Source of the DNA: Monoplex corrugatus | Lineage: Eukaryota > Mollusca > Gastropoda > Littorinimorpha > Ranellidae | Length of the DNA: 64,000 nt | Assembly: GCA_030674185.1 (NCBI GenBank) | Contig: CM060311.1 | Span: 99,689,513 to 99,753,512, forward strand | Direction of reading: 5' to 3' | Shown: piece by piece, positions 1 through 11,800 of the stretch | Layout: each line of letters opens with the position of its first letter | Numbering within the stretch: the first letter of the stretch is position 1 | Translations under genes and position numbers: made by a program | The notes under the pieces: generated by a model | Database searches by the model: none | The model's input: only the letters and a program-made list of their open reading frames with translations | What the model was told of the DNA's origin: nothing

Positions 1-361
1 CTTACGGTGATGATCTTTTTATCTTAATACTAACACAACTAGTCAGTGTTTCCCTTCCCACAATAACCGGATAAAATGAATCATGAGATAAGACGGTGAC
101 ATTGCACGGTTACTGGGTACACATTACAGTCATGTCCCAAGATCCCTGGGGTTTTCCCCATGGAGTTTGCTGTTTGTTCAAAAGGGACTCGTCCCACTTG
201 GCACAATTCCAAAATACCTTTTACTCACTAGGGTCTTCCAGCAGTTATTTGGCAGAGTCTTTGAGCAAAGAGAGTCTTGAGCAAAGGGTTAAGCTGACAT
301 CAAGATTAAGGGGAGGCAAAGGGTTAAGCTTTAGGACGGGCGACGAACAGACCAGGTTTTA
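1..361. other. Unique-looking non-coding sequence
   Basis: No repeat or exon recognised. The short open frame at 96-362 has no family resemblance and runs into an array. Probably an upstream intron of the NHS-like gene or its 5' flank. Confidence 0.4.
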
Positions 362-1160
362 ATTCTTTGACTCCCTCACCCTATCCACCAACATGCAAAA
401 GGTTAACTTTGACTCCCGCACCCTATCCACCAACATGCAAAAGGTTAACTCTTTGACTCCCTCACCCTATCCACCAACATGCAAAAGGTTAACTTTGACT
501 CCCGCACCCTATCCACCAACATGCAAAAGGTTAACTTTGACTCCCTCACCCTATCCACCAACATGCAAAAGGTTAACTCTTTGACTCCCGCACCCTATCC
601 ACCAACATGCAAAAGTTTAACTCTTTGACTCCCTCACCCTATCCACCAACACGCAAAAGGTTAACTGTGACTCCCTCACCCTATCCACCAACATGCAAAA
701 GGTTAACTTTGACTCCCTCACCCTATCCACCAACACGCAAAAGGTTAACTGTGACTCCCTCACCCTATCCACCAACATGCAAAAGGTTAACTTTGACTCC
801 CTCACCCTATCACCAACATGCAAAAGGTTAATTCTTTGACTCCCTCACCCTATCCACCAACATGCAAAAGGTTAACTTTGACTCCCTCACCCTATCCACC
901 AACATGCAAAAGGTTAACTTTGACTCCCGCACCCTATCCACCAACATGCAAAATGTTAACTTTGACTCCCGCACCCTATCCACCAACATGCAAAAGGTTA
1001 ACTCTTTGACTCCCTCACCCTATCCACCAACATGCAAAAGGTTAACTCTTTGACTCCCTCACCCTATCCACCAACATGCAAAAGGTTAACTCTTTGACTC
1101 CCGCACCCTATCCACCAACATGCAAAAACTTAACTCTTTGACTCCCGCACCCTATCCACC
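362..1160. repeat. 42/44-bp minisatellite derived from a MITE arm
   Basis: About 18 units containing CACCCTATCCACCAACATGC and AAAAGGTTAAC. Units differ by presence of CT (TTAACTTTGACTCC versus TTAACTCTTTGACTCC), hence 42 or 44 bp. The unit equals one arm of the TTAA palindromic element found elsewhere in the window. Confidence 0.95.
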
Positions 1161-1310
1161 ACGTTCCTACAGGAAGCTGGTGGATAGGGTGAAGGAGTCA
1201 AAGTGTTAGGTTTATTGCTTACCCAGCATGTTGACAATGCAGGATGCTGGTGGACAGGGTGCGGGACAATCTAGCGGGCTGGGATTGAAATTCAAGATAT
1301 CAGATTGAGT
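1135..1310. mobile_element. TTAA palindromic MITE copy plus tRNA-like scrap
   Basis: CTATCCACC...TTCCTACAGGAAGC then the reverse-complement arm (GGTGGATAGGGTG...GGAGTCAAAG), a second half-unit (GATGCTGGTGGACAGGGTGC), and then GGGCTGGGATTGAAATTC, the tRNA-like piece also seen near 20990 and 26655. Confidence 0.65.
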
Positions 1311-1434
1311 GGTAAACATGACACACTGTGACCAAGTGATGTAACCGTTTTGTTACTACACACGTGTTGGTTAGTTGTGTTGATGTCACGGTGGTCTCCA
1401 GATCTTGTGTCTGGAGTTTGGTCAGGTCTCGCCC

Positions 1435-2828
1435 TGCAGCAGCAAAGTTGACTTGTTGGCTGGCCATGTGAATGATACAGTCATCTGGTGACGTTTTGGC
1501 TGGCCATGTGAATGCTATAGTCATCTGGTGACTTGTTGGCTGGTCATGTGAATGCTGCAGTCATCTGGTGACTTTTTGGCTGGCCATGTGAATGCTGCAG
1601 TCATCTGGTGACTTTTTGGCTGGCCATGTGAATGCTGCAGTCATCTGGTGACTTGTTGGCTGGCCATGTGAATGCTGCAGTCATCTGGTGACTTGTTGGC
1701 TGGCCATGTGAATGCTGCAGTCATCTGGTGACTTGTTGGCTGGCCATGTGAATGCTGCAGTCATCTGGTGACTTGTTGGCTGGCCATGTGAATGCTGTAG
1801 TCATCCTGGTGACTTGTTGGCTGGTCATGTGAATGCTGCAGTCATCCTGGTGACTTGTTGGCTGGCCATGTGAATGCTGCAGTCATCCTGGTGACTTGTT
1901 GGCTGGCCATGTGAATGCTGCAGTCATCTGGTGACTTGTTGGCTGGCCATGTGAATGCTGCAGTCATCTGGTGACTTGTTGGCTGGCCATGTGAATGCTG
2001 CAGTCATCCTGGTGACTTGTTGGCTGGCCATGTGAATGCTGCAGTCATCCTGGTGACTTGTTGGCTGGCCATGTGAATGCTGCAGTCATCTGGTGACTTG
2101 TTGGCTGGCCATGTGAATGCTGCAGTCATCCTGGTGACTTAATGGCTGGCCATGTGAATGCTGCAGTCATCCTGGTGACTTAATGGCTGGCCATGTGAAT
2201 GCTGCAGTCATCTGGTGACTTAATGGCTGGCCATGTGAATGCTGCAGTCACCCTGGTGATTGTTGCTGGTCATGTGAATGCTGCAGTCATCTGGTGACTT
2301 GTTGCTGGTCATGTGAATGCTGAAAGTCATCCTGGTGACTTGTTGGCTGGTCATGTGAATGCTGCAGTATCCTGGTGACTGTTGCTGGTCATGTGAATCT
2401 GCAGTCATCCGGTGACTTGTTGGCTGGCACATGTGAAATGCTGCAGTACATCATGCGTGACTTGTGGCTGGCCATGTGAATGCTGCAGTCATCCTGGTGA
2501 CTTGTTGGCTGGTCATGTGAATGCTGCAGTCATACTGGTGACTTGTTGGCTGGCCATGTGAATGCTGCAGTCACCTGGTGACTTGTTGGCTGTCCATGTG
2601 AATGCTGCAGTCATCCTGGTGACTTGTTGGCTGGCCATGTGAATGCTGCAGTCATACTGGTGACTTGTTGGCTGGCCATGTGAATGCTGCAGTCATCCTG
2701 GTGACTTGTTGGCTGGCCATGTGAATGCTGCAGTCATCCTGGTTGACATGTTGGCTGGCCATGTGAATGATGCAGTCATCTGGTGACTTGTGGCTGGCCA
2801 TGTGAATGCTGCAGTCATCTGGTGACTA
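1435..2828. repeat. 40/41-bp minisatellite
   Basis: About 34 units containing TTGGCTGGCCATGTGAATGC and TGCAGTCATCTGGTGACT. Units with TCATCCTGG are one base longer. Indel noise is concentrated at 2240-2470. Each unit has a PstI-type CTGCAG. The array is bracketed by MITE copies. Confidence 0.95.
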
Positions 2829-3288
2829 TATCCAGCAACTGAAAAAATTAACCTTTGACTCCCGCATCCTATCCAGCAACTGAAAAAAAATTAACCCTTT
2901 GACTCCCGCATCCTATCCAGCAACTGCAAAAACTTAACCTTTGACTCCCTCATCTTACCCACCGTTTCCTGCAGGATGCTGGTGCGTAGAGTGAGGGAGT
3001 CAAAGGTGAAGTTTTTGCTTTGCTAGCATAGTGACGATGCAGAACTTGGTGGACAGGATGTGGGAGTCAAAGGTTAATGTTTGCTTTGCTAACATAGTGA
3101 CGATGCAAGAAGCTGGTGGACAGGTGTGGGAGTCAAAGGTTAAGTGTTTGCTTTGCTAGCATAGTTGACGATGCAGGAACTGGTGGACAGGTGTGGGAGT
3201 CAAAGGGTTAAGTGTTTTGCTTTGCTAACATAGTTGACGATGCAGGAAGCTGGTGGACAGGATGTGGGAGTCAAAGGGTTAAGTAACA
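2829..3288. repeat. Tandem TTAA-MITE derivative
   Basis: Left part: three short arms with TTAACCCTTTGACTCCCGC. Right part: four units of about 65-70 bp with GTTTGCTTTGCTA, ACGATGCAGG and GGGAGTCAAAGG. Together they are both arms and the linker of the palindromic element, partly amplified. Confidence 0.85.
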
Positions 3289-3505
3289 AGAAGTCCTGAG
3301 CTCAAACCCAGCAGGTTGCCAGATCCATCCCCCCCCCACCCATCTCCTCCACTAGACTTTGAATTGTGGTCTGAGTGCCAGTCTTTCAGGTGAGAAGATA
3401 CACGGATGTCCCCTGTGCATCATGCGTTTAGCGCACGTAAAAGAACCCGCGTCAACAAAGGTGTCCCTGGTTGTTGTAGAGAAAAGCTACTTGATAGTTT
3501 AGCGA
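3289..3505 (+). mobile_element. SINE-like fragment
   Basis: Starts with a degenerate tRNA-like stretch (GAGCTCAAACCCAGCAGG) and a C-run, then contains GCGCACGTAAAAGAACCCGC and GTGTCCCTGG. I recognise the latter from a SINE body widespread in mollusc genomes. Boundaries are approximate. Confidence 0.55.
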
Positions 3506-3716
3506 AAACACACTATCAGAAAAATGACTTTGTCAATAATGTTTTTTTAAAAGTGAATGTTATTACTTAATTAAAATAAATGTTATTATTTATTAAAATA
3601 TATGTAAATGATGGACCTCGAATGCAGATACATTGAGCACCTCCATATTACCGTGATCAGGGAAAGCACCCGGGGTTTCAACCAGGACAGATCTGTTATG
3701 ATGAAGTATCCAATCC

Positions 3717-3803
3717 AACCAACCCAACCCAATAAATTCCAACCCAATCCGATCCAACACAACACAACGCAGATCAGCACAACCCAACCCAACCCAACCA
3801 TCA
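3717..3803. repeat. AACCC-type pentanucleotide microsatellite
   Basis: Imperfect CAACCCAACC repeats with interruptions. Confidence 0.9.
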
Positions 3804-3924
3804 AAGTAAGACCTGTTTGCCTTTTGAAACCCGTCAAGACGTGAACAGCAGCCATGTGAGGCCTTGGTGTTCCAAACCCCTGAAGTGTTGTTCTTTGACA
3901 TGACAGCCTGATGGGACGAGGACG

Positions 3925-4026
3925 AGGAGGGTGGGGGAGATGCTAGGGGCAACGAGAGATAGGGACAAATGGAAGTCATTGATCGCCAACGCCATGCGGC
4001 AGGGCACCTGATGATGATGATGATAC
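3925..4026 (+). mobile_element. LINE 3' tail (copy 1)
   Basis: Ends ATCGCCAACGCCATGCGGC...CACCTGATGATGATG. Same 3' end as the coding LINE fragment at 42612-42880 (opposite strand), where this stretch encodes VITNAMQQDT*. 5'-truncated; tail is (ATG)n. Confidence 0.75.
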
Positions 4027-4316
4027 TATAACTTATCTATCTTATCTATTTATCTGTCTGTCTGTCTGTTTATCTATCTATCTATCTATCTATCTGTCTG
4101 TCTATCTATCTATCTATTTATCTATCTATTTATCTGTCTGTTTATCTATCTCATCTATCTATCTGTCTATCTTATCTATCTATTTATCTGTCTGTCTGTC
4201 TGTTTATCTATCTATCTATGTCTGTCTGTATGTTTATCTATCTATCTGTCTGTCTGTCTGTCTGTTTATCTACCTATCTATCTATCTGTCTGTCTGTCTA
4301 TCTGTCAGTCTGTCTA
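4026..4316. repeat. TATC/TGTC tetranucleotide microsatellite
   Basis: Compound (CTAT)n and (CTGT)n with TTTATC interruptions, directly after the LINE tail. Confidence 0.95.
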
Positions 4317-4404
4317 TACTCACACATACAAACAAATTCATTTACCTTCTTTTCCTATGATTCTGTGTAATTACGTAATTTAAGTGTGTACGCGAGCAAC
4401 ATTT

Positions 4405-4552
4405 GTAGTACTTGCAGCGACAAGGGATAGATTCATATGGAAGGCCTTGATCGCCAACGCCATGCGGCAAGGCACATGATGATGATGACGATGACGATGG
4501 TGATGATGATGATGATGACGATGACGATGATGATGATGATGATGATGAGGGG
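4405..4552 (+). mobile_element. LINE 3' tail (copy 2)
   Basis: CTTGCAGCGACAAGGGATAG...ATCGCCAACGCCATGCGGC...CACATGATGATG, then a TGATGA/TGACGA tail. Parallel to copies at 3925 and 42612. Confidence 0.8.
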
Positions 4553-5970
4553 ACTGAACTGAAGACATCAGAAGTCAGGTCCATAGTTCTGTCAACAGAG
4601 CCATCCAGTACGCACAAACACATTCCATTCCCAAGTTTAAGACTTCATTTGGACAGGGCATTACCCACCGCTGTCGGTTTTAAGATATATGATTATGGTA
4701 CCTTTGAGTCAACCGCCCACCTGATACCGCAAGTTTGTCGTTACGCACATTTCCCTCGTTTGATCGACCGTTAAAGTCGCTGTTGGTTCGATGCCTTGAT
4801 AGTTGTCGTTTTGTTGCAGCCCCCTGTCAGCGTCAATAAACAGGGCTGTCAAATATGCCGTGCTTCCATAGCTAGCATTTTGCGTCTCCGTTCATTCTAT
4901 ACTTAGGGCGTGCGTGTAGATTCAGCCTGCAGGGTGTTCATAGTGAGTAGATCGGAATGCGGCAGAAAAAAAAAAAAAACTTGACGGGGGTAGACCAGGT
5001 AAATGTCTTGGCGTACTCTGAAGTCCTTTCCCCACCCACTCAAAACGTGACCCACAAAACTGGATCATTGGCGTTCCCAGTTATCGGCGGGAGGTGACAA
5101 GAACAGCCCCCCACGCGAACTTTTGGTTCAGTGACAGCGAAGACCGTGCTGTGTGTGTGGTGTGACAGCAGAGACCCACTATCAAAGGGGGACAATCGCT
5201 ATTCAATTGTACCGTAAAGGGGGTGGGGGTGGAGAGAGAAGGGAAGGCTGGTAGAAGGTGAAGAGGGTGGTATGGCGATGGCTGTTTGCACAGTTGCTTT
5301 TTGTGAATATATGCAACTTTGTGCATCTTATCATTATATAATAAAGTAAAAAAAAATAACAAATGCATGCACAAAGAACGAATGATAAAAGAGATTCTCA
5401 AGCCATATTAACAATTTAATTTCGCTTTTCTAAAAAAAAAAAAAAGGTAACAAAACAAAACAAAACATAACAAAACAAACAAAACAAAACATACAACAAA
5501 CAAGACCACTCACCGGCACCCACCAAACACACGTGCACCAGAGCAAGAGTCATAACCAAGAGACGTTCATTTCCTTTGTGGTCATTCACAGTTGGTGTCG
5601 TAGTGCACTAGAACATTACTCGGTGTCTCTGAAACTTTATTATACTGTTGATCTCCTTAATGTGCTAAAGTGTTGACCCTAAACCGGTAGAAACCCATTG
5701 ATAAACAGTCGATAAATCCGCTACCACAGATTTTCTCATTTCTGATAACGGTGACTTGGAAAGAGGGTCATGGCCATTTCAACACTCACGCTTCAGAGGG
5801 TCAAGGCCATTTCAACACTCACACTTCAGAGGGTCAGGCCATTTCAACACTCACACTTCACACTTCCTGTTGGATCGAACATCTCACCTCAGTTTATTGC
5901 TGGATCCATTCATAAATCGCTGAGACGTCCTGGCTGACACATTTTGTTGGCGCGCTCGCACGCATGCGCA
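4553..5970. other. Mostly unique non-coding sequence
   Basis: No exon recognised on either strand. Contains A-runs (4964, 5430) followed by AAAACAAAAC-type sequence to about 5500, and three copies of a unit of about 33 bp with AGAGGGTCA and CCATTTCAACACTCAC (5762-5860). Confidence 0.5.
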
Positions 5971-5971
5971 T

Positions 5972-5980
5972 TCACACACA

Positions 5981-6068
<88 letters not shown>

Positions 6069-6134
6069 CACACACACACACACGCACACACACACACGCA
6101 CACACACACACACACCAGTCTGGGAAGATAAACA

Positions 6135-6188
<54 letters not shown>

Positions 6189-6232
6189 TACCCCCCCCCC
6201 CACTCCCATCCCCATCCCCATCCCCAAAGCGT
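5972..6232. repeat. CA microsatellite and C-rich tail
   Basis: (AC)n with scattered CGCACA, interrupted by CAGTCTGGGAAGATAAAC, then a C10 run and CCCCAT repeats. The long frames across it are low-complexity artefacts. Confidence 0.97.
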
Positions 6233-6995
6233 GGCGGGAGGGACAAGCAGGAAGGGGACAAGTGTCTGTGACGTGTGAAGAGGATCTGCGACACCGGGCA
6301 CACACTCCACAAACCGGATAAACGTCTTTCCCACCACAAAAACACTATCACCCCAACCCGTGTCATTCAGTCGGACAGCAAACTAACGGTTTGAAATTAT
6401 AATAATATAAAGAGCTCCTGTAACTTCGTTCTGTGATAAAGACAGAAAAGTGTGTGTTTTTAGAGAAACCAACCAAAGTTTTGAGGAGTGTTCTGAGCTT
6501 GCTGTTTTTGTATCTGCTTCTATGCTAGCTGAATGGGTAGCGTAAGCTGTGTTAGATTTGAGAAGTTCTATACAACATGGGAGATAATTCTCAAGAGTTG
6601 TGTCCTTTGATTATATTATAAAAATTCTCCCTGCTTCCCTCTTATTTCTTTGGTACAACCAAATTTGTTTAGCAGTTTCTTAGTATTTCTTTTTCAGAAT
6701 ATTTCATTGTACAGAAAACACAAGGTGCACACGTCTGAAGAAATATGACGATTGATACATGTGTTTCACTGTCCCCAAACTGCCTCTCCCTGGGAAATAA
6801 ATGTCTTTTATATACCACAAAAATACAGAAACTGAAAATCAATTGTTTTCATCGAGTCAGGATTGCATTGATATTTTTGGCCGAGGAAAAAACAAATCTG
6901 TAACATGTGTTGACATTTAAAACAGTCAAGCCACGTGAACATGTCTTCTTGCGTGCCCGTTCATGCTGAAGAGCTATATGTGTCGTTATCCAGTT
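6233..6995. other. Non-coding sequence without recognised features
   Basis: AT-rich, no exon-like frame and no repeat recognised; presumed intronic. Confidence 0.4.
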
Positions 6996-7110
6996 CACAG
7001 CCACCACACCACACCACACCACACCACACCACACCACACCACACACACCCACACCACACCACACACCACACCGCCACACCACACCAACACAACATACACA
7101 CACACGCACG
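6996..7110. repeat. CACAC(C)-type pentanucleotide microsatellite
   Basis: ACACC repeats followed by irregular ACACAC/CACGCACG. Confidence 0.93.
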
Positions 7111-7236
7111 CAGGCACAGATGCACTTGCACATACACGTGCACGGGTACGCGGCGCTAGATTCTGCGTATAAGCGGCTTTCGAGTTTTAATTTCTCAAGA
7201 TAATTTCTTCGTCCTTCGACTAAATTCCGTTTGTAC

Positions 7237-7746
7237 TGACGTCACTGATGCCATGTGATGGAGAAGATCCAATATGATCATGGCACAAGCCTTAAGCCTG
7301 CACATAAACCCTGTGTGTTGGTAAGCCACTGATGCCGTGTGATGGAGAAGATCCACAATGATCATGGCACAAGCCTTAAGCCTGCACATAAACCCTATGT
7401 GTTGGTAAGCCACTGATGCCATGTGATGGAGAAGATCTAAAATGATCATGGCACACGCCTTAAGCCTGCACATAAACCCTATGTGTTGGTAAGCCACTGA
7501 CGCCATGTGATGGAGAAGATCCAAAATGATCATGGCAACACGCCTTAAGTCTGCACATAAACCCTATGTGTTGGTAAGCCACTGATGCCATGTGATGGAG
7601 AAGATCCACAATGATCATGGCACAAGCCTTAAGCCTACACATAAAGCCTGTGTGTTGGTAAGCCACTGATGCCATGTGATGGAGAAGATCTAAAATGATC
7701 ATGGCACACGCCTTAAGCCTACACATAAACCCTGTGTGTTGGTAAG
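7237..7746. repeat. 84-bp minisatellite, 6 units
   Basis: Units contain CATGTGATGGAGAAGATC, ATGATCATGGCAC and TGTGTTGGTAAGCCACTGA. Because 84 is divisible by three, minus-strand frames stay open (112 codons), but the peptide is only the repeat. Confidence 0.95.
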
Positions 7747-7791
7747 GTTTTCACTGCAGTCCCGTGCGGGATGAATAATACTTTCTGAGTC

Positions 7792-8395
7792 AGCCGACAT
7801 TCCTCCCCCGTGGGGTTGCCGGGGGCTCTTTCAGTATAAATAGTATCCCCACCTTCTGGACATTCTGTGCTAGACATTTCCTCTTTTTTCTGTCACTCTC
7901 TTTGTTTCTGCCTTGTTGCTTGCTTTCTGTCATTTCTTCCTGTCATTTTCTGTCTTGCTGGTCCATTCACCTGCATGTGTTCAACAAAGTCTTACGTACT
8001 TTTTCTTAGGATTAATAATTAGGTACATGTATTAAATGCATTTTTTGCTCTAGGGAGGTGACATGTGCAAAAGTAATTTTTGGTAACTTTGCCCGTTTTT
8101 ATGTTTTGGTGTCCTTAGGTATGTTTAAATTTGTATTCAGGTGTGTTTTTTAGATCCCCTGTGCGATAAATTGCACGGAATGGTCTACGCCGGGGGCATG
8201 TCCTTAGATTATGTACGTGAATGCATTGATATGTGTACTTAGTTTTGTTTTCTTTTGGTTCCTTGTTGAAGTTTTGTACGAGCCAAACATAGATCACACT
8301 CGTATGTTTTGAAGCGGTTATAGCCCTGATATGGCTCTACGCAGTCGGTTGGGCTTTAAACAACAATAACAGTGTTAAAAGATAGCCGACATTCC
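7792..8395 (+). mobile_element. Retroposon with 12-bp target-site duplication
   Basis: AGCCGACATTCC occurs at 7792-7803 and again at 8384-8395, bracketing about 580 bp. The right end (8318-8375) reads GATATGGCTCTACGCAGTCGG then TTGGGCTTTAAACAAC, like the 3' end of a SINE family common in marine invertebrates. The body (GGTTGCCGGGGGCTC..., a CT-rich stretch) is not recognised. Could be a 5'-truncated LINE sharing that tail. Confidence 0.65.
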
Positions 8396-8424
8396 CTACG
8401 CCCTTTTCTCTCTTTTTTCTTTCT

Positions 8425-8612
8425 TTCATTTAAAACAGAAATTATTTATCATATAATTCTATTTATGTATTTGTGACAATGATGGAAACGCCCTGTCTAT
8501 TCACAGCGGTGGGAGGCCTTTCATTTAAAAGAAAAGTTATTTATCATATAATTCTATTTACGTATTTGTGACAATGATGGAAACACACCCTGTCTGTTGA
8601 CAGCGGTAGGAG
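8425..8612. repeat. Tandem duplication covering a 3' splice site
   Basis: Two copies, offset about 95 bp, sharing TTATTTATCATATAATTC, GTATTTGTGACAATGATGG, CCCTGTCT and CACAGCGGT/GACAGCGGT. The second copy ends in the acceptor of the exon at 8604. The first keeps a CACAG acceptor and about 12 exon-like bases before diverging. Confidence 0.85.
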
Positions 8613-8872
8613 ACCTGAAGAAGTTCAGCAGTACACAGGAGCACCACGTGGCCAGGCATGGCTTTGACTGTTCCTTCTTCACCCCTGATGTCAGGCCACA
8701 CTGCATCAAGTTCCGTTACTCCCTGTGCGAGGTTACACCAGTGGGGATCCTGCGGGGGGCCGACCCCTACAGGAAAGACGGCTTGAGGAGTTCAGAGCTG
8801 TTCAAACTCTGGCCTATTGTTCTCAAGGAACACCAGGCGGGCTCTCCAGACCTGAGCCTGAACAGGAGGCAG
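8604..8872 (+). CDS. NHS: NHS-like gene, internal exon (first in window)
   Basis: Open frame of about 89 codons between an acceptor (TGTCTGTTGACAG, AG at 8602-8603) and a strong donor (CAG|GTGAGT at 8873). The exon starts in phase 1, so a coding exon must precede it outside the window, and ends in phase 0, which fits both candidate acceptors of the next exon. The translated segment contains VRPHC followed by [12 protein letters not shown]. This resembles the end of the NHS-family WAVE-homology region (RPPC ... RKDGFRSSQYY). The resemblance is short and recalled from memory, so membership in this gene rests also on strand, phase and position. The acceptor region is tandemly duplicated just upstream. 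Confidence 0.68.
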
Positions 8873-11800
8873 GTGAGTGTACCTTGAAAAGATGTTATTG
8901 TTTGTCCCATTGTCTAGGCCACCTGAATGGCCACAGGCGCTGGGAGAATTTTTTTCAGTGACATGATGATGACTATTACGGACGAAGATGATAATCATGA
9001 TGATACGGAGTTCCATCTGGGATTGAGAATGTATGACAGAGCTGTACTCTACGCTTATGTACTCTACATTCCATTTCTTACCCACTGGTCGAGGCGGCAA
9101 GGAAGTTTTTAGTCCCGTTTTTATTATCCATTGTTTGGTGTCTGTGATCTGTTTGTGACCGTGCGTTCGCGCTTGACAAAGGCTAGTTGGCCGAAAACTT
9201 GCGCTTGTTTTGTTTCGTTTTGTTGGATACGCGCTTATATTGGTTTTCTTGTTCTTCTGGTTCTACGCTTATGTTCATAATATATCCTGACGTGAACCAG
9301 GTTTGAGAGATAAAACACCTGAGGTGTTGGTCAGCAGTTTTAAGCCACGTCCTCATTGACAGATCCGTACAATGAATGGGACTGGACTGTGTGGACTTAC
9401 CTTCCCCTTGAGCTGATAGCTGACTCCACTCTGGGTGGGGGCTGGTTCACGCTGAAAAATCCCACAGTGATTCTGACAGGACTGATCGGGAATCGAATCC
9501 ACAACCTTCCGGTCGGTATGCCAGTGCCTTGGCCACTGCACCAGGGAGAGTGGCGGAAAGTGTTAATCAGTTAAGTGGCTGGTTGCTTGGTGATTGGCAA
9601 TTTAAGGCACGTACAGCGACGTACAGGTTATCACAAAGGTGAGTCAATTTAAGGCACGTACAGCGACGTACAGGTTATGACAAAGGTGAAAGGCACGTAC
9701 AGTGACGTACAGGTTATCACAAAGGTGAGTCAATTTAAGGCACGTACAGCGACGTACAGGTTATGACAAAGGTGAAAGGGCACGTTACAGCGACGTACAG
9801 TGTTATCACAAAGGTGAGTCAATTTAAGGCACGTACAGCGACGTACAGGTTATCACAAAGGTGAGTCAATTTAAGGCACGTACAGTGACGTACAGGTTAT
9901 CCAAAGGTGAGTCAATTTAGGGCACGTTACAGCGTGACGTACAGGTTATCACAAGGTGAGTCAATTTAAGGCACGTACAGTGGACGTACAGGACCGTACG
10001 GTTATCACAAAGGTGAGTCAATTAAGGCACGTACAGTGACAGTGCGACATAGGTTATCACAGTAAGGGTGAGTCAATTTAAGGAACGTCACAGTTGCACG
10101 TACAGTGACGTTACAAGGTTATACACTAAGGTGAGTACAGTTTAAAGTGCAATTAACAGTGACAGTGACGTACAGGTTATCACAAGGTGAGTCAATTTAA
10201 GGCACGTACAGTGACGTACAGGTTATACAAAGGTGGTCATTAGGCACGTACAGCGTGAGTACAGGTTATCACAAGTGATCAATTAAGGCACGTACAGTGA
10301 CGTACAGGTTATCACAAAGGTGAGTCAATTTAAGGCACGTACAGTGACGTACAGGTTATGACAAAGGTGAGTCAATTTAAGGCACGTACAGTGACAGTGA
10401 CGTACAGGTTATCACAAAGGTGAGTCAATTTAAGGCACGTACAGTGACAGTGACGTACAGGTTATCACAAAGGTGAGTCAATTTAAGGCACGTACAGTGA
10501 CAGTGACGTACAGGTTATCACAAAGGTGAGTCAATTTAAGGCACGTACATGACAGTGACGTACAGGTTATCACAAAGGTGAGTCAATTTAAGGCACGTAC
10601 AGTGACAGTGACGTACAGGTTATCACAAAGGTGAGTCAATTTAAGGCACGTACAGTGACAGTGACGTACAGGTTATACAAAGGTGAGTCAATTTAAGGCA
10701 CGTACAGTGACAGTGACGTACAGGTTATCACAAAGGTGAGTCAATTTAAGGCACGTACAGTGACAGTGACGTACAGGTTATCACAAAGGTGAGTCAATTT
10801 AAGGCACGTACAGTGACAGTGCGTACGGTACAGTGTCATTTAAGCACAGAAGTGCGTACAGGTATCAAAAGGTGGTCAATTTAAGGCACGTACAGTGACA
10901 GTGACGTACAGGTTATCACAAAGGTGAGTCAATTTAAGGCACGTACAGTGACAGTGACGTACAGGTTATACAAAGGTGAGTCAATTTAAGGCACGTACAG
11001 TGACAGTGACGTACAGGTTATACAAAGGTGAGTCAATTTAAGGCACGTACAGTGACAGTGACGTACAGGTTATCACAAAGGTGAGTCAATTTAAGGCACG
11101 TACAGTGACAGTGACGTACAGGTTATCACAAAGGTGAGTCAATTTAAGGCACGTACAGTGACAGTGACGTACAGGTTATCACAAAGGTGAGTCAATTTAA
11201 GGCACGTACAGTGCAGTGACGTACAGGTTATCACAAGGTGAGTCAATTTAAGGCACGTACAGTGACAGTGACGTACAGGTTATCACAAAGGTGAGTCATT
11301 TAAGGCACGTACAGTGACAGTGACGTACAGGTTATCACAAAGGTGAGTCAATTTAAGGCACGTACAGTGACAGTGACGTACAGGTTATCACAAAGGTGAG
11401 TCAATTTAAGGCACGTATGACAGTGACGTACAGGTTATCACAAAGGTGAGTCAATTTAAGGCACGTACAGTGACAGTGACGTACAGGTTTATTGCTACAA
11501 AAGGTGAGTCAATTTAAGGCACGTACAGTGACAGTGACGTACAGGTTATCACAAAGGTGAGTCAATTTAAGGCACGTACAGTGACAGTGACGTACAGGTT
11601 ATCACAAAGGTGAGTCAATTTAAGGCACGTACAGTGACAGTGACGTACAGGTTATCACAAAGGTGAGTCAATTTAAGGCACGTACAGTGACAGTGACGTA
11701 CAGGTTATCACAAAGGTGAGTCAATTTAAGGCACGTACAGTGACAGTGACGTACAGGTTATCACAAAGGTGAGTCAATTTAAGGCACGTACAGTGACAGT

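Noticed and set aside
5884..6366. Cys/Val- or His/Thr-rich frames over CA/TG tracts (also at 13837, 17326, 24708, 36464, 37550, 40323)
   Set aside because: Dinucleotide repeats read in frame; not coding.
7840..7852. TATA-like CAGTATAAATAG as a promoter
   Set aside because: Lies inside the retroposon bracketed by the 12-bp duplication and has no coding exon close downstream on either strand that would need a start there.
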